A stretch of DNA of 64,000 nt from Streptomyces sp. ERV7 (GCF_001653515.1 NZ_LYOY01000040.1:868001-932000); one strand, 5' to 3'; counted from the stretch's first letter, positions 35,250-44,238 are shown. Made by a program: numbers and translations. Notes: generated from the sequence alone by a model not told the origin.

Positions 35250-35909
35250 CTAGCGGAGTCCACCGAGGGCGATTGCAATTTCCGTCGAATCCCTCCCGGC
35301 CGACTTTGCGTGCCGGATAAGGATCTCCATTTCCACTTTCATTCCCGCGCATGCGAGGGTATCCGCGACTGCGCCGATTTCCCCTTCGGGCAGCACCGCC
35401 CCCAGCCTCTGCAGAAGGTTGACGCGGTCGATGTCGGGCATCGCCGCCAGGCGCATGGGTAAATCCGGCTTCGACGGTGCCGTGCTGTTGCGCCGGTCCC
35501 CCTTGTCGGCGGCGGTGTTGCAGAAACTGTTGCGCCGGTCCCCCTTGCCTCCCGGCTCGGCGCAGGTGCAACCGGCCGCGCATCGGCGGCAGGTCGACCT
35601 CCGCGCAGCCTGGAGGAGTGGCTCGAGTGCTGCGAACTCGTGGGCCAGCTTGGCGATGTCCCTATCGCCCGCCACACCCTCCAGCGCCAACCCGGACAGT
35701 GCCTCGATGGCCGCCGGGCGCGGAAGTCGACGTCCGTTGAGCCAGTGGGAGAGGAGCGGCGGCGAGATGTGCATCGCCTTCGCTTTCTGCGCCATCGTGT
35801 CGCCAGGGCGGACATAGTGGATGAGGCGCTTGAGGGCGTTGGCGAACGCCCGAACTTCTTCCGTGGCCTCGGGCGCACAGGTGGTGCTAATCGATCCAAG
35901 TGACGGCAT
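35250..35909 (-). CDS. XRE-type HTH regulator
   Basis: A 219-residue protein. N-terminal HTH at about residues 37-75 (GDTMAQKAKAMHISPPLLSH, WLNGRRLPRPAAIEAL). A Cys-rich middle (CRRCAAGCTC) is followed by KGDRRNS twice, 14 residues apart, encoded by an identical ~21-base direct repeat near 35,486 and 35,527. A helical C-terminus (IDRVNLLQRLGAVLPEGEIG) follows. GGAAGGG lies upstream of the ATG. It is divergent from the HNH/ParB/SNF2 genes and probably controls the island. The local region is AT-richer than the core. Confidence 0.7.
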   Translation of the reverse strand: MPSLGSISTTCAPEATEEVRAFANALKRLIHYVRPGDTMAQKAKAMHISPPLLSHWLNGRRLPRPAAIEALSGLALEGVAGDRDIAKLAHEFAALEPLLQAARRSTCRRCAAGCTCAEPGGKGDRRNSFCNTAADKGDRRNSTAPSKPDLPMRLAAMPDIDRVNLLQRLGAVLPEGEIGAVADTLACAGMKVEMEILIRHAKSAGRDSTEIAIALGGLR

Positions 35910-36227
35910 GCCAAACGAACCCTTCCGCTCGCTCGAGATTGCCTACGGGGAACCGGCGATCACTGGAAGCCTAGCCACTCCCCGGCTCAGCGGTGCATGG
36001 TTCCGCGCTTTTTCCTGACTACTTTCCATGGGGGCATTTGGCGTCTTTAATTCCGAAAAATAGGGCCAAAACGGATCTTTACGGACGTCCTCTGTTTCCT
36101 TGTTCCTGTAAAGATCGCTAATCGCTGGAGTGAGGGTGTGGGCCGTGCTACTAATGAATGTCCGCAGTCCGCTGCCCACCGTGCTACCCCGGCCGCCGCA
36201 GGGCGGCCCCCCGCGAATGGAGATGTC

Positions 36228-36905
36228 ATGCCGTCCTGGCAGGATGCCGGCCTCGGAACGATGAAGCGCGTGGCCCTGTGGCTGGTCTCCGTGGTCGGCG
36301 AGGGCAACACCTTCACCAAGGAAGAGCTGCGAGCAGCCTTCCCCGGGGTGTCTCAAGTCGACCGGCGCATGCGAGACCTTCGGGATTTCGGTTGGCGCAT
36401 CGACACCAACAGGGAAGACGCTGGATTGGACTCCCACGAGCAGCGCTTCGTGAAGCCCGGCGACCCCGTCTGGGAGCCTGGTCGCGCCACCCGCAAGACA
36501 GGTACGGTCGCGATCGGCGCAGCTCGACGACGCGAGGTGCTGGCTAGGGACGGGCACATGTGCCGCTCCTGCGGCATCACCCCCGGCGAGACCTATGCCG
36601 GCACCGATGAGGCAGCCCAGCTCGACATCGCCCGCAGGGAAGTAGTGAAGCCGAACGGCGCGAAGGGCACGGAGCTGGTCACCGAGTGCAAGCGGTGCCG
36701 GGTAGGAGGCAAGTCGCTCGCAGCGGATCTGCACAAGGTGCTCACGGCAGCCGCTGCCCTTGACCCGGTCGAGCGCAGCGTACTGTCTGGCTGGGTAGCG
36801 GCCGACCGGCGCGAGTTCAGCCGCGTGGAGCAGATCTGGAGCGACTACCGCTCTCTGCCCATGGAGTCACGGGTGCAGCTTCAAAAGGAGCTGGGACTCC
36901 ACTGA
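36228..36905 (+). CDS. HNH-like endonuclease protein
   Basis: A 225-residue protein. The N-terminal half looks like a winged helix (TMKRVALWLVSVVGEGNTFT, VSQVDRRMRDLRDFGWRI). The C-terminal half has a zinc-binding HNH-like core: RREVLARDGHMCRSCG, an AQLDIA region in place of the usual HxxH, and ECKRC. Such proteins accompany actinobacterial Type II restriction systems. The start ATG follows GGAGA. It is first of three same-strand genes leading to the ParB-like and SNF2 proteins. Confidence 0.65.
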   Translation: MPSWQDAGLGTMKRVALWLVSVVGEGNTFTKEELRAAFPGVSQVDRRMRDLRDFGWRIDTNREDAGLDSHEQRFVKPGDPVWEPGRATRKTGTVAIGAARRREVLARDGHMCRSCGITPGETYAGTDEAAQLDIARREVVKPNGAKGTELVTECKRCRVGGKSLAADLHKVLTAAAALDPVERSVLSGWVAADRREFSRVEQIWSDYRSLPMESRVQLQKELGLH

Positions 36906-36961
36906 GCACGCCCGTACTACGGAACCCTCGCAAGAACACGAACGGAAGCAGGAGCGACTAC

Positions 36962-38377
36962 ATGGCCAACGGCTACGGTCCGCCGCCGGGTGCCGAGGAG
37001 AACCGGGCTCTCGTCCAGTCCCGGCTGAAGGAAATCGCGGCCGGCGGCGGCCCCCGCGAGACCTTTACTGTCGAGTGGCGAGGTGGGCCGGAGCACCTTG
37101 AGGTCATCCAGGTGCCCGTGGGCAACCTCTACTACAACCCGGCGACCCATCGCATCCGTGCGCAGTCCAGCCACGACCCGAAGCAGGCCGAAGCACTCGC
37201 GGATGACCCCTGGAGCGCTGACAGCCAGGCGTATCTGGACCGCCTGCTGCAAGTGCTCCCGGCGGACCCGGCTCGTACCGATCCTGAGTTCGATGATCTG
37301 GCTGCCAGCCTGAAGGAGTACGGGCAGAACGATCCCGGGCTGATCACCCACGAAGGCATCCTTGTCAACGGCAACACCCGGCGTGCCGCACTGATGCAGC
37401 TCTACGGCCCCAACCACGCTATGCGTGTAGCCGTATTGCCGCCTTCTTGCAGCTGGCAGGACATTGCCGCGATCGAACTGTCGCTCCAGCTGCGCAAGGA
37501 GCACCGGCGGGACTACTCCTATATCAATCACCTGCTCGCTGTTCAGGAGCTGGTGGACCAGGGGACCCCCCTGGTTCTCATCGCCACGATCTTTCGCACG
37601 ACACCGGAGCGCTGCCGACGGGACCAGTGGGTGCTTGCCCACATCAGGTCTCTCATCGAGCGAAGCAAGACGGCAGGCGAGCAGCTGTCCTTGGTCGCTT
37701 TCGAGGAACAGGCTGAGAAGTTCCGCGAACTGCAGCGCGCCTACGCCAAGCAGTATGCGGTCAACCCCGAGAAGGCGGAACTGCTGCTGGAGAACCGCCT
37801 GGCAGCCATGCTCTTGGGCTTCGCCAAGACCGACGTCCGTTTCATTGACCACGACTTCCGTGACCGCTATCTCGCCAAGACACTGCCGGACGGGGAGGCT
37901 CCAGCTGAGGCTTCGGCGAGTGTGGCCATTCCTGGTTTGGGTCGGGTTGTGAAGGGCCCGTCCGCCTCTCTCAGCGCAGCCAAGGCATTGACAGATGCCG
38001 TCCTGCACGTGCGAGCTGTCAGCCGACCGGGCAGCGCGGTCCTCCCGGAGGCTGCGGCTGAAGCTAAAAGGGAGTTCGAGCGGCTGCGCGAGGCGATGGA
38101 TGAGGCCATCAGTGACGCAGGCCGCGACGCACGTATCAAGAAGCGTAAGCAGGCAGCTCCTGGCCGCTTGGCCGACGCCGGCCGGGACATCGAGCAGTGC
38201 GTCACTGACCTGGTCATGTCTCGGGCGCGGCGGAGCCTCGATGAGGAGGCGTTCGACGACGCCGTCACTGACCTGCGGCAGAAGCTTGAGAAGCTTGCTA
38301 TCGAGGCAAAACGTACAGTGCAGGATCCCGGCGACGGAGTGACGTGGCTCCTTGAAACCTTCGGAAAGGCACACTAG
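36962..38377 (+). CDS. ParB/Srx-fold nuclease-like protein
   Basis: A 471-residue protein with a ParB-like N-terminal half: HLEVIQVPVGNLYYNPATHR, FDDLAASLKEYGQNDPGLIT, GILVNGNTRRAALMQLYG (the GNxR ATP/nucleotide-binding motif), LSLQLRKEHRRDYSYINHLL. The C-terminal half is helical and charged. AGGAG lies 7 bases before the ATG. The stop TAG abuts the SNF2 GTG with no gap, so the two proteins are made together and may form a complex. A role beside the restriction genes is inferred. Confidence 0.7.
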   Translation: MANGYGPPPGAEENRALVQSRLKEIAAGGGPRETFTVEWRGGPEHLEVIQVPVGNLYYNPATHRIRAQSSHDPKQAEALADDPWSADSQAYLDRLLQVLPADPARTDPEFDDLAASLKEYGQNDPGLITHEGILVNGNTRRAALMQLYGPNHAMRVAVLPPSCSWQDIAAIELSLQLRKEHRRDYSYINHLLAVQELVDQGTPLVLIATIFRTTPERCRRDQWVLAHIRSLIERSKTAGEQLSLVAFEEQAEKFRELQRAYAKQYAVNPEKAELLLENRLAAMLLGFAKTDVRFIDHDFRDRYLAKTLPDGEAPAEASASVAIPGLGRVVKGPSASLSAAKALTDAVLHVRAVSRPGSAVLPEAAAEAKREFERLREAMDEAISDAGRDARIKKRKQAAPGRLADAGRDIEQCVTDLVMSRARRSLDEEAFDDAVTDLRQKLEKLAIEAKRTVQDPGDGVTWLLETFGKAH

Positions 38378-40204
38378 GTGGCCGGCGAGCCCAGCTTGAC
38401 GATTGGCTTCGACGTCACGCGCACGCACGCTGCATTGCGGACCGCGCCCGAGTGCCGCGGCGCGCTCGGGCAGTTGGTCGCCAGTTTCCCCAGCGGCCGG
38501 ATGACCGACAGGCTCTCGGCAGTGGTCCCTATTGACAGCCTCCTCGCCAGCCTCAGTGTTCTCGGATCCTGGCCCCAGCCGGACAGCGTCGTCTGGGAAG
38601 ACGACTTTCGTCTCCTGGTCTCCGAGATGCTCGACGCGGCGGACACGGCGGAGCGGCTCCTCAGCGGCTCTCCCGAAGAGGACACCGTCGAGCTGGAGTC
38701 GGTACCGGCTCTGCTGGGCGACGATTGGATCGGGCCCCTCACTCCGTTCCAGCTCCGGGACATAGCTCGACTGCTCTCGGTCGGCCACGGCGCCAACTTC
38801 AGTGTGCCCGGTGCCGGCAAGACCCGTGTCTCCCTCGCTGTCTTCTCTGCACTCCGCCAGCGCGGATCGGTAGCTCGCATGCTCGTGGTGAGCCCCAAGT
38901 CGGCTTACGAGGCGTGGCAGGAGGAGACCAAGGAGTGCTTCTCCACCACCACCAAGTTCGATGTACAGGTGCTGGGCAAGTCGGTTCCGGCCTCGGCGGA
39001 CATCCTCCTTGTCAACTACGAGCGTCTGGACCGGGCTCTCGCCGGGCTGTCCCAGTGGTTGAAGGCGGCTCCGGCAATGCTCGTCCTCGATGAGGCACAC
39101 CGCATGAAGCTGGGAGGAGCAGGGGTATACGGTGCCGCCTGCATGGCTTTGGGCCCTCTCAGCCGAGTTCGGATGATCCTCAGCGGCACTCCAGCCCCCA
39201 ATGGAGCAAAGGACCTGGAGAACCTGCTTTCCTTCGTATGGCCCGGACATGGTCGGCGCGTGGTCACCCAAGCTGTCGACGGCGGTGACCTAGCCCATGC
39301 CAGCCGAGTACTGCGGCCCATGTACACGCGGACAACCAAGGAGGAGCTGGGGCTTCCCCCGATGGAGACGCGGGTGCGCCGAGTTCCGATGCCGCCACTG
39401 CACCGCGAGATCTACGACGCGCTGGTAGGCAAGTTCTCAGCCAGGGCGGCGGTAGACAGGACAGACTTCGAAGCACTCGGCAAGACGGCGCTGCGCCTAC
39501 TGATGGCGGCGACGAGTCCGTCCCTGATCGTGGCGGGTTCTACACGCCACGAGCCGCTGCACTTCCGCGTCCCGCCATTGGAGGTGGCTGAAGGGGAATC
39601 GCTCTCAGCGCTCCTCCGCAGGCTTCCCGACTACGAGTTGCCCCCCAAATACCAGGAGGCCCTCTCCATCGTCTCTGCCAATGCCGCGGCTGGACGCAAA
39701 ACCCTGGTATGGACAAGCTTCGTACGCAGCATCACTTCGCTCCAGACACTGCTGGTGCCTTTCCAGCCGGCGGTAGTGCACGGGGGAACCCTTGATCGGG
39801 AGGCTGTCCTGCGCCGCTTCCGGGATGATTCGGACTGCAACGTCCTGATTTCCAATCCGGCGACCCTAGGCGAGGGCATCAGCCTTCATCAGGTCTGCCA
39901 TGACGCGGTCTACGTGGACCGTGATTTCCAGGCAGGCCGGTTCTTGCAGAGCCTCGACCGGATCCACCGTCTCGGCCTTGCCCCGGACACGGAGACGCGA
40001 GTTACGGTCCTCGCGGCTGAGGGGAGCATCGACGAGGTGGTAGCCCTTCGGCTGGCGGAAAAACTGGACTTCATGGGGCGGATCCTTGACGATCCGGAGG
40101 TGCAGCAGCTGGGTGACCCGGAGGAGGAGCTCCCAATGGCCGCAGGGATGGACGCCGCCGATGTGCGGGCACTTCTCGAGCACCTCGGGGCGGGAGCGAC
40201 CTAG
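38378..40204 (+). CDS. SNF2/DEAD-like superfamily 2 helicase
   Basis: A 608-residue SF2 ATPase. Q-like and motif I TPFQLRDIARLL and FSVPGAGKTRVS; Ia VVSPKSAYEAWQEE; II LDEAH; III SGTPAPN; C-terminal motif IV LVWTSFVRSI, V NPATLGEGISLHQ and VI QSLDRIHRLG. All catalytic motifs are intact. An N-terminal extension of about 120 residues is unassigned. It is directly joined to the ParB-like gene and convergent with the AbrB-like gene. Confidence 0.85.
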   Translation: MAGEPSLTIGFDVTRTHAALRTAPECRGALGQLVASFPSGRMTDRLSAVVPIDSLLASLSVLGSWPQPDSVVWEDDFRLLVSEMLDAADTAERLLSGSPEEDTVELESVPALLGDDWIGPLTPFQLRDIARLLSVGHGANFSVPGAGKTRVSLAVFSALRQRGSVARMLVVSPKSAYEAWQEETKECFSTTTKFDVQVLGKSVPASADILLVNYERLDRALAGLSQWLKAAPAMLVLDEAHRMKLGGAGVYGAACMALGPLSRVRMILSGTPAPNGAKDLENLLSFVWPGHGRRVVTQAVDGGDLAHASRVLRPMYTRTTKEELGLPPMETRVRRVPMPPLHREIYDALVGKFSARAAVDRTDFEALGKTALRLLMAATSPSLIVAGSTRHEPLHFRVPPLEVAEGESLSALLRRLPDYELPPKYQEALSIVSANAAAGRKTLVWTSFVRSITSLQTLLVPFQPAVVHGGTLDREAVLRRFRDDSDCNVLISNPATLGEGISLHQVCHDAVYVDRDFQAGRFLQSLDRIHRLGLAPDTETRVTVLAAEGSIDEVVALRLAEKLDFMGRILDDPEVQQLGDPEEELPMAAGMDAADVRALLEHLGAGAT

Positions 40205-40222
40205 CGGCGGCGGGATCTCGGC

Positions 40223-40411
40223 TCACAGGGTTCCGTCGCGCAGCAGTGCCTCGAAGGCGTCTGCTTCTCGCTGCAGCACAATGCGCCCGTCACCGTCGCT
40301 GAACGCCAGGATCCGGCCGCCTGCATCTAGGCCGGCCTCCGCGAGAAGCCCCAGTGGCAGGGACACGCCGCCGTTGTCATCGATCTGCAGTTCTGCTGGT
40401 TCGCGTATCAC
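40223..40411 (-). CDS. AbrB/MazE-like swapped-hairpin protein
   Basis: A 62-residue protein with the AbrB/SpoVT fold pattern: ELQIDDNGGVSLPLGLLAEA, GLDAGGRILAFSDGDGRIVL, then a short helix. GTG start. The frame continues upstream antisense to the NaeI-like gene, but similarity stops at this GTG. A palindrome (CACACT/AGTGTG) covers its start. It is divergent from the restriction gene by 69 bases, an arrangement suited to a controller of that gene or to an antitoxin. Confidence 0.6.
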   Translation of the reverse strand: MIREPAELQIDDNGGVSLPLGLLAEAGLDAGGRILAFSDGDGRIVLQREADAFEALLRDGTL

Positions 40412-40423
40412 ACTCGAAGTGTG
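40409..40423. promoter_or_regulatory. Palindrome between AbrB-like and restriction genes
   Basis: CACACT-CGA-AGTGTG is a perfect 6-bp inverted repeat overlapping the AbrB-like start codon and ending 57 bases before the restriction gene. Swapped-hairpin regulators often bind such sites and repress themselves. Confidence 0.45.
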
Positions 40424-40480
40424 CCAGTCTCCATGGCAGGCGGGCTGCCCTGCAGCCTGCCTGCCGGATAGAGTCCCGCC

Positions 40481-41434
40481 GTGGACGGCGAAGCGATCAG
40501 TACGCAGACGGCCCTGTGGGCTGTCGACGAACCCGGCGATCCGAAACTGGAAGCTGTTGCACGGCAGATCCTCACTGCAGACCCACACGGCAAGAGACTC
40601 GCAGGGGCGATCCGGCGGAGCATCGATATGCTCCTGGACGGCCAGCACACCGGTCGCTTCCGGTGGGATCAGCTGTACAAGACTGAGAAGGCCCACCTTG
40701 GCACGTTGATCGAGATCAATGTCCAGCGGGAGTTCGGCTTTGCAGACGGCATCAGCATGGACTACTCGATCGCCGACACTGACGTCGACTGCAAATACTC
40801 GCAGACGCTTGGCGGGTGGATGATTCCGCCGGAGGCCCTCGGCCACCTGCTGCTTGTCGTCTGGGCCAGCGATGAAGAGTCCAGTTGGTCCGCTGGTCTC
40901 GTGCGCGCCCTGCCAGACAGGCTGAATCGCGGTGGGAACCGGGACGCCAAGAAGACTCTGAACGCCGAAGGGCGGGCTGCCGTACGGTGGTTGTTCCGCC
41001 GGGCCTCCCTCCAGGAGAACATGCTGCTGCGGCTTTCCGAGGCCGACACCGATGCAATCTTCTCCCACAGGAGCGGCCAGCGCCGAGTGGACGATCTGTT
41101 CTTGCGGGCTCAAGGCCGACGGATCAGCCGCACTGTCGTCGCTACAGTGGCGATGCAGGAGGACTACATGAAGCGCGTCCGCTACAACGGCGGCTCGCGC
41201 TCAAGGCTCCAATCGCGTGGCATCGTCATCCTGGGCCATTATTCGAGTCACGGGCGGATTGCTGAAGCGCTCGGCCTACCTGTACCGGGTCCGGGTGAGT
41301 CGGTGAGCGTGCGACTTGCTGCTGCCCGTCCCCACCACGGGGAAGCGCCGAGGATAGAACTGGGCGGGCAGGAATGGGTCCTTGCCAGGCCGGATGACCC
41401 AGAGGAAGCCGTCCCCAAGCTGCCGGAGATATGA
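40481..41434 (+). CDS. Type II restriction endonuclease, NaeI family
   Basis: 317 residues, the same length as NaeI (recognition GCCGGC). Catalytic residues align with a constant offset of 8: Glu78, Asp94, Asp103 and Lys105 (in DVDCK) correspond to NaeI Glu70, Asp86, Asp95 and Lys97. The LxDG motif (Leu51, Asp53, Gly54) matches NaeI Leu43, the residue whose change to lysine turns NaeI into a topoisomerase; here it is Leu, so nuclease activity is expected. The C-terminal half is the DNA-binding domain. GTG start. It overlaps vsr as ATGA. Confidence 0.88.
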   Translation: MDGEAISTQTALWAVDEPGDPKLEAVARQILTADPHGKRLAGAIRRSIDMLLDGQHTGRFRWDQLYKTEKAHLGTLIEINVQREFGFADGISMDYSIADTDVDCKYSQTLGGWMIPPEALGHLLLVVWASDEESSWSAGLVRALPDRLNRGGNRDAKKTLNAEGRAAVRWLFRRASLQENMLLRLSEADTDAIFSHRSGQRRVDDLFLRAQGRRISRTVVATVAMQEDYMKRVRYNGGSRSRLQSRGIVILGHYSSHGRIAEALGLPVPGPGESVSVRLAAARPHHGEAPRIELGGQEWVLARPDDPEEAVPKLPEI

Positions 41435-41934
41435 GCGAGCAAGGACAACCAGAACCGCAGGCCGTGCGCTGGACGCCCCCCGAGGGGTCCTGGGCCTCCT
41501 CGGCCGCGAACCGGCGGAGCATGCTAGGTAACCGGAGCCGCGACACTGCGCCCGAGCTGCTCCTCCGGTCGCTCGTCCACGCCGCTGGACTGCGCTATCG
41601 AGTGGCTGCCAAGCCGCTTCCGAAGATGCGCCGCACGGCCGATATGGTCTTCCGCCCCGTGAAGGTGGCCGTCTTCATCGACGGCTGCTTTTGGCACGGC
41701 TGCCCGGAGCACTTCGTGATGCCCAAGACGAACCGGCCGTACTGGGAGGACAAAATTGGGCGGAACATTCAGCGCGACCGGGACACAGACAACCGCCTGG
41801 CGGAAGCTGGCTGGCTGGTGCTCCGCTTCTGGGAACACCTCGCGCCAGAAGCGTGTGCCAGTACCGTCATCGAGGCAGTGACCGCTCGCCGACTCGAGGC
41901 TGCAGCCTCGAAGGGCTCCGGGAAGGCCCTCTGA
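41431..41934 (+). CDS. vsr: Very short patch repair endonuclease
   Basis: A 167-residue Vsr-type T:G mismatch nickase. It repairs mismatches left by deamination of 5-methylcytosine made by its cognate methyltransferase. Motifs: NRSRDTAPELLLRSLVHAAG, RRTADMVFRPVKVAVFIDGC, FWHGCPEH (zinc and catalytic His region), YWEDKIGRNIQRD, GWLVLRFWEH. Translationally coupled to the NaeI-like gene and convergent with the methyltransferase gene 34 bases away. Confidence 0.93.
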   Translation: MSEQGQPEPQAVRWTPPEGSWASSAANRRSMLGNRSRDTAPELLLRSLVHAAGLRYRVAAKPLPKMRRTADMVFRPVKVAVFIDGCFWHGCPEHFVMPKTNRPYWEDKIGRNIQRDRDTDNRLAEAGWLVLRFWEHLAPEACASTVIEAVTARRLEAAASKGSGKAL

Positions 41935-41967
41935 GCGTAGTGTCGCGTGCGGCTGTCGCGGCAGCCG

Positions 41968-43242
41968 TCAGCTGATCTTCGCCTGGTTCAAGGAGAAGAG
42001 CTCGTGCCGCTCGTGACTCTCTTGGCCGACGAACGCCTTGAACTCGCCGAGCCTGTAGCCGAGAGAACCGTTCGAGCGCTTGATCCTCTGGATTACGAAG
42101 TCGTGCTCCAGGTGAGCGATGTGCCGTTCGACTTCCGGCTCAGACATGCGCTGCCCGACCTTCTCCAACCGCTTGATGATCTGGTCGATGCCTACGGGGC
42201 GCTCCATCCCCCGCAGCAGCTTGTAGACGGGGTCGTGGACCACCTCTGTGGTCTCCACCAGCTCGGTGCGGGGCCCCTCCTGCCGCAGCGCCCGCGCGAT
42301 GGACCGGCCCACCGCCTCTGCGACAGGCGGTGGGAAGGCGTTCCCCACCTGTCGGTACGTACTGGTCTTCCGCCCTTCGAACACCCACTCGTCCTCGGGC
42401 TTCCACCCCTGGATCCGGGCGACCATCTCGACGGTCAACTTCGGTCCCGGCTTGCCTGGATCCGGCTCCCAACCAGGCTCTGGGGCCTGGTCGCGGATCC
42501 CGAGGGCATCAACTCCCAGCTTGGCCCATGCGGCCTTGGCGCGTGTCGGTCCCAGGTCGGCGCCGCCGTGCTTCTTGGATCCTCCGACGATCGTCGGAGC
42601 GATATCGGCGGCCTTATCTGCCCAGCTCCTGGCGCCTTCCCAGCCCCTGGCGCCCATCAGGTCGCACAGGGTCTCGCCCACCGTCGGCCGCTTGCCAGCC
42701 AGAGGCTCGGGCCAGGTGAAGTACTCAGCGTATTCAGGAAGTAGCGCTACGAGTACGAAGCGGGGGCGCAGCTGCGGCACGCCGAAGTCGGCTGCGTGGA
42801 GAAGCTTCCACTGGGCGATGTAGCCAGCGCTCTGCAGCGTGTCGAGGACATTCTGCCGATAGGCCGCGAAGCGATTGGCGCTGAGCCCCCGGACGTTTTC
42901 CAGTAGAAGCGCCTTGGGCTTGACCCTCTCAGCCAGGTGCACAGCCCAGGCGAAGAGGTCGCGCTCGTCGGTCGCCCCCAGCTGCTTGCCGGCAATGGTG
43001 AAGGGTGGGCAGGGTACTCCGCCTGCGATCAGGTCCACTCCGCCGAACCTCTCAGGCTCCCACACCTTCGGATCGGCTACGTCGCCTTGCCGCACGTCCC
43101 AGCCCGGCCGATTCTTGCGCAGCGTGGCGACGGCATGCGTGTCGAGCTCCACTGCCAGGGCGTGCTCGAATCCAGCACGCTCCAATCCGAGGGCCTGCCC
43201 GCCCGCACCCGCGCAGATCTCGACAGCCTGCAGATCCGTCAT
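41968..43242 (-). CDS. C5-cytosine DNA methyltransferase (cognate of NaeI-like)
   Basis: A 424-residue DNMT. Motif I VEICAGAGGQALGLERAGF; IV GGVPCPPFT with the catalytic Cys; VI LLLENVRGL; VIII QLRPRFVLVAL; target-recognition region with DIAPTIVGGSKKHGGADLGP; IX IQGWKPEDEW; X YRQVGNAFPPPVA. A C-terminal extension of about 90 helical residues follows motif X. Its position beside the NaeI-like and vsr genes suggests protection of GCCGGC. It is transcribed toward vsr; its promoter lies in the region after 43242. Confidence 0.92.
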   Translation of the reverse strand: MTDLQAVEICAGAGGQALGLERAGFEHALAVELDTHAVATLRKNRPGWDVRQGDVADPKVWEPERFGGVDLIAGGVPCPPFTIAGKQLGATDERDLFAWAVHLAERVKPKALLLENVRGLSANRFAAYRQNVLDTLQSAGYIAQWKLLHAADFGVPQLRPRFVLVALLPEYAEYFTWPEPLAGKRPTVGETLCDLMGARGWEGARSWADKAADIAPTIVGGSKKHGGADLGPTRAKAAWAKLGVDALGIRDQAPEPGWEPDPGKPGPKLTVEMVARIQGWKPEDEWVFEGRKTSTYRQVGNAFPPPVAEAVGRSIARALRQEGPRTELVETTEVVHDPVYKLLRGMERPVGIDQIIKRLEKVGQRMSEPEVERHIAHLEHDFVIQRIKRSNGSLGYRLGEFKAFVGQESHERHELFSLNQAKIS

Positions 43243-43299
43243 TCATCCTCCATACGTGCGCACTGCCCGCCGCGCTCTTGGGTGCACTTGCGGCAGGGT

Positions 43300-43323
43300 G
43301 GACTCGAACACGCTAGCGAGTCC
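43300..43323. promoter_or_regulatory. Inverted repeat upstream of the methyltransferase
   Basis: GGACTCG (43300-43306) and CGAGTCC (43317-43323) form a 7-bp inverted repeat with a 10-base spacer, 58 bases upstream of the methyltransferase start. A possible operator. The stretch from 43,243 to 43,745 shows no gene I can support. Confidence 0.35.
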
Positions 43324-43745
43324 GTCTCTGCCTACGAACATCCCAGGAGCAGGCCAGCAAGTCCACCGAGGCGGGCATGTACAGCTGACTGCGAACGTGA
43401 CCAGTGAGAAAGACCAGTCTAGATGGCCGGAACCCTGCGGACCTCTGCCTTGCTGCTACCCCGCACGAAAGAAATAGAGGGCGACCTCACATCTGGAGGG
43501 CCCTCGGATGAGTCATTAGGGAGGCAGCGGCGTTTCCCGCCCTCGACGCGATCAACAAGCGGGCTGTCGGCGCCTTCGGCAGGCCGCGCGTTCGCAGAGC
43601 TGGCTACGTCCGTATCGGGATGTCTTGGGTGAGGAGACTAGCTGTGGCTGTGGCTGTGCGGTCATTTTTGTCGCGTTCGAGCCGCTAGTAGCAGACTCGC
43701 ATCAGGAGAGGTCGGCCTGAGTCTTCCGTAATGCTTACGCCCTGG

Positions 43746-44228
43746 TCAGCTGTCTGTTTCCGGCAACGCTCCGTGTTCCAGGTAGGCGGTCAGGCCGTTC
43801 GCGCGGGCTTGCATGCCGACGGTGATCCGGCGTACGAGACGGGGGATGGTGAGCTCTGACAGCCGCGCGGTGGGGTGGAAGCCGTAGCTGCGCAGCTCGT
43901 CGGCTGGTAGCGCGATCTGCTGGCGTTGGCCTGCGGTGAGGTGGCCGCCGTCGAAGAGGTAGAGGACCTTGTCGCCCTCTCCCGGATTCGGTGCCCAGTC
44001 CACGACGAGCAGGCGGCCGATGACGGGCTTGATGCCCAGCTCCTCGTGGACTTCGCGCACGCAGGCTTGCAGGGGTGACTCCCCGTGCTCGACGTATCCG
44101 CCGGGGATGTCGCGGTAGTCCTTGTACGAGGGCTCGACGAGCAGGACCCGGTCGGCCTCGTCGAAGAACAGAGCGCCGGCTGCCATGCGCGGGCGGGCCA
44201 TCTTCGCTTCGTGCTCGTTCTCGCTCAC
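43746..44228 (-). CDS. NUDIX hydrolase
   Basis: A 160-residue Nudix protein. The Nudix box is complete: GGYVEHGESPLQACVREVHE followed by ELG. Substrates of the family are nucleoside diphosphate derivatives. The start is uncertain (GTG 44228, GTG 44255 or ATG 44201). It overlaps or abuts the end of the XRE-TPR regulator, with which it is co-transcribed. These two are divergent from the kinase/AdoMet synthetase/SerRS operon. Confidence 0.87.
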   Translation of the reverse strand: MSENEHEAKMARPRMAAGALFFDEADRVLLVEPSYKDYRDIPGGYVEHGESPLQACVREVHEELGIKPVIGRLLVVDWAPNPGEGDKVLYLFDGGHLTAGQRQQIALPADELRSYGFHPTARLSELTIPRLVRRITVGMQARANGLTAYLEHGALPETDS

Positions 44229-44238
44229 GGGACGGACT

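Noticed and set aside
36228..43242. DISARM, BREX or Dnd system
   Set aside because: SNF2 and methyltransferase genes are present but the DUF1998, PLD, PglZ, BrxC or DndCDE partners are not.
43423..43632. 69-codon frame in the gap beside the methyltransferase gene
   Set aside because: No ribosome site, poor codon bias and no similarity to a known domain.
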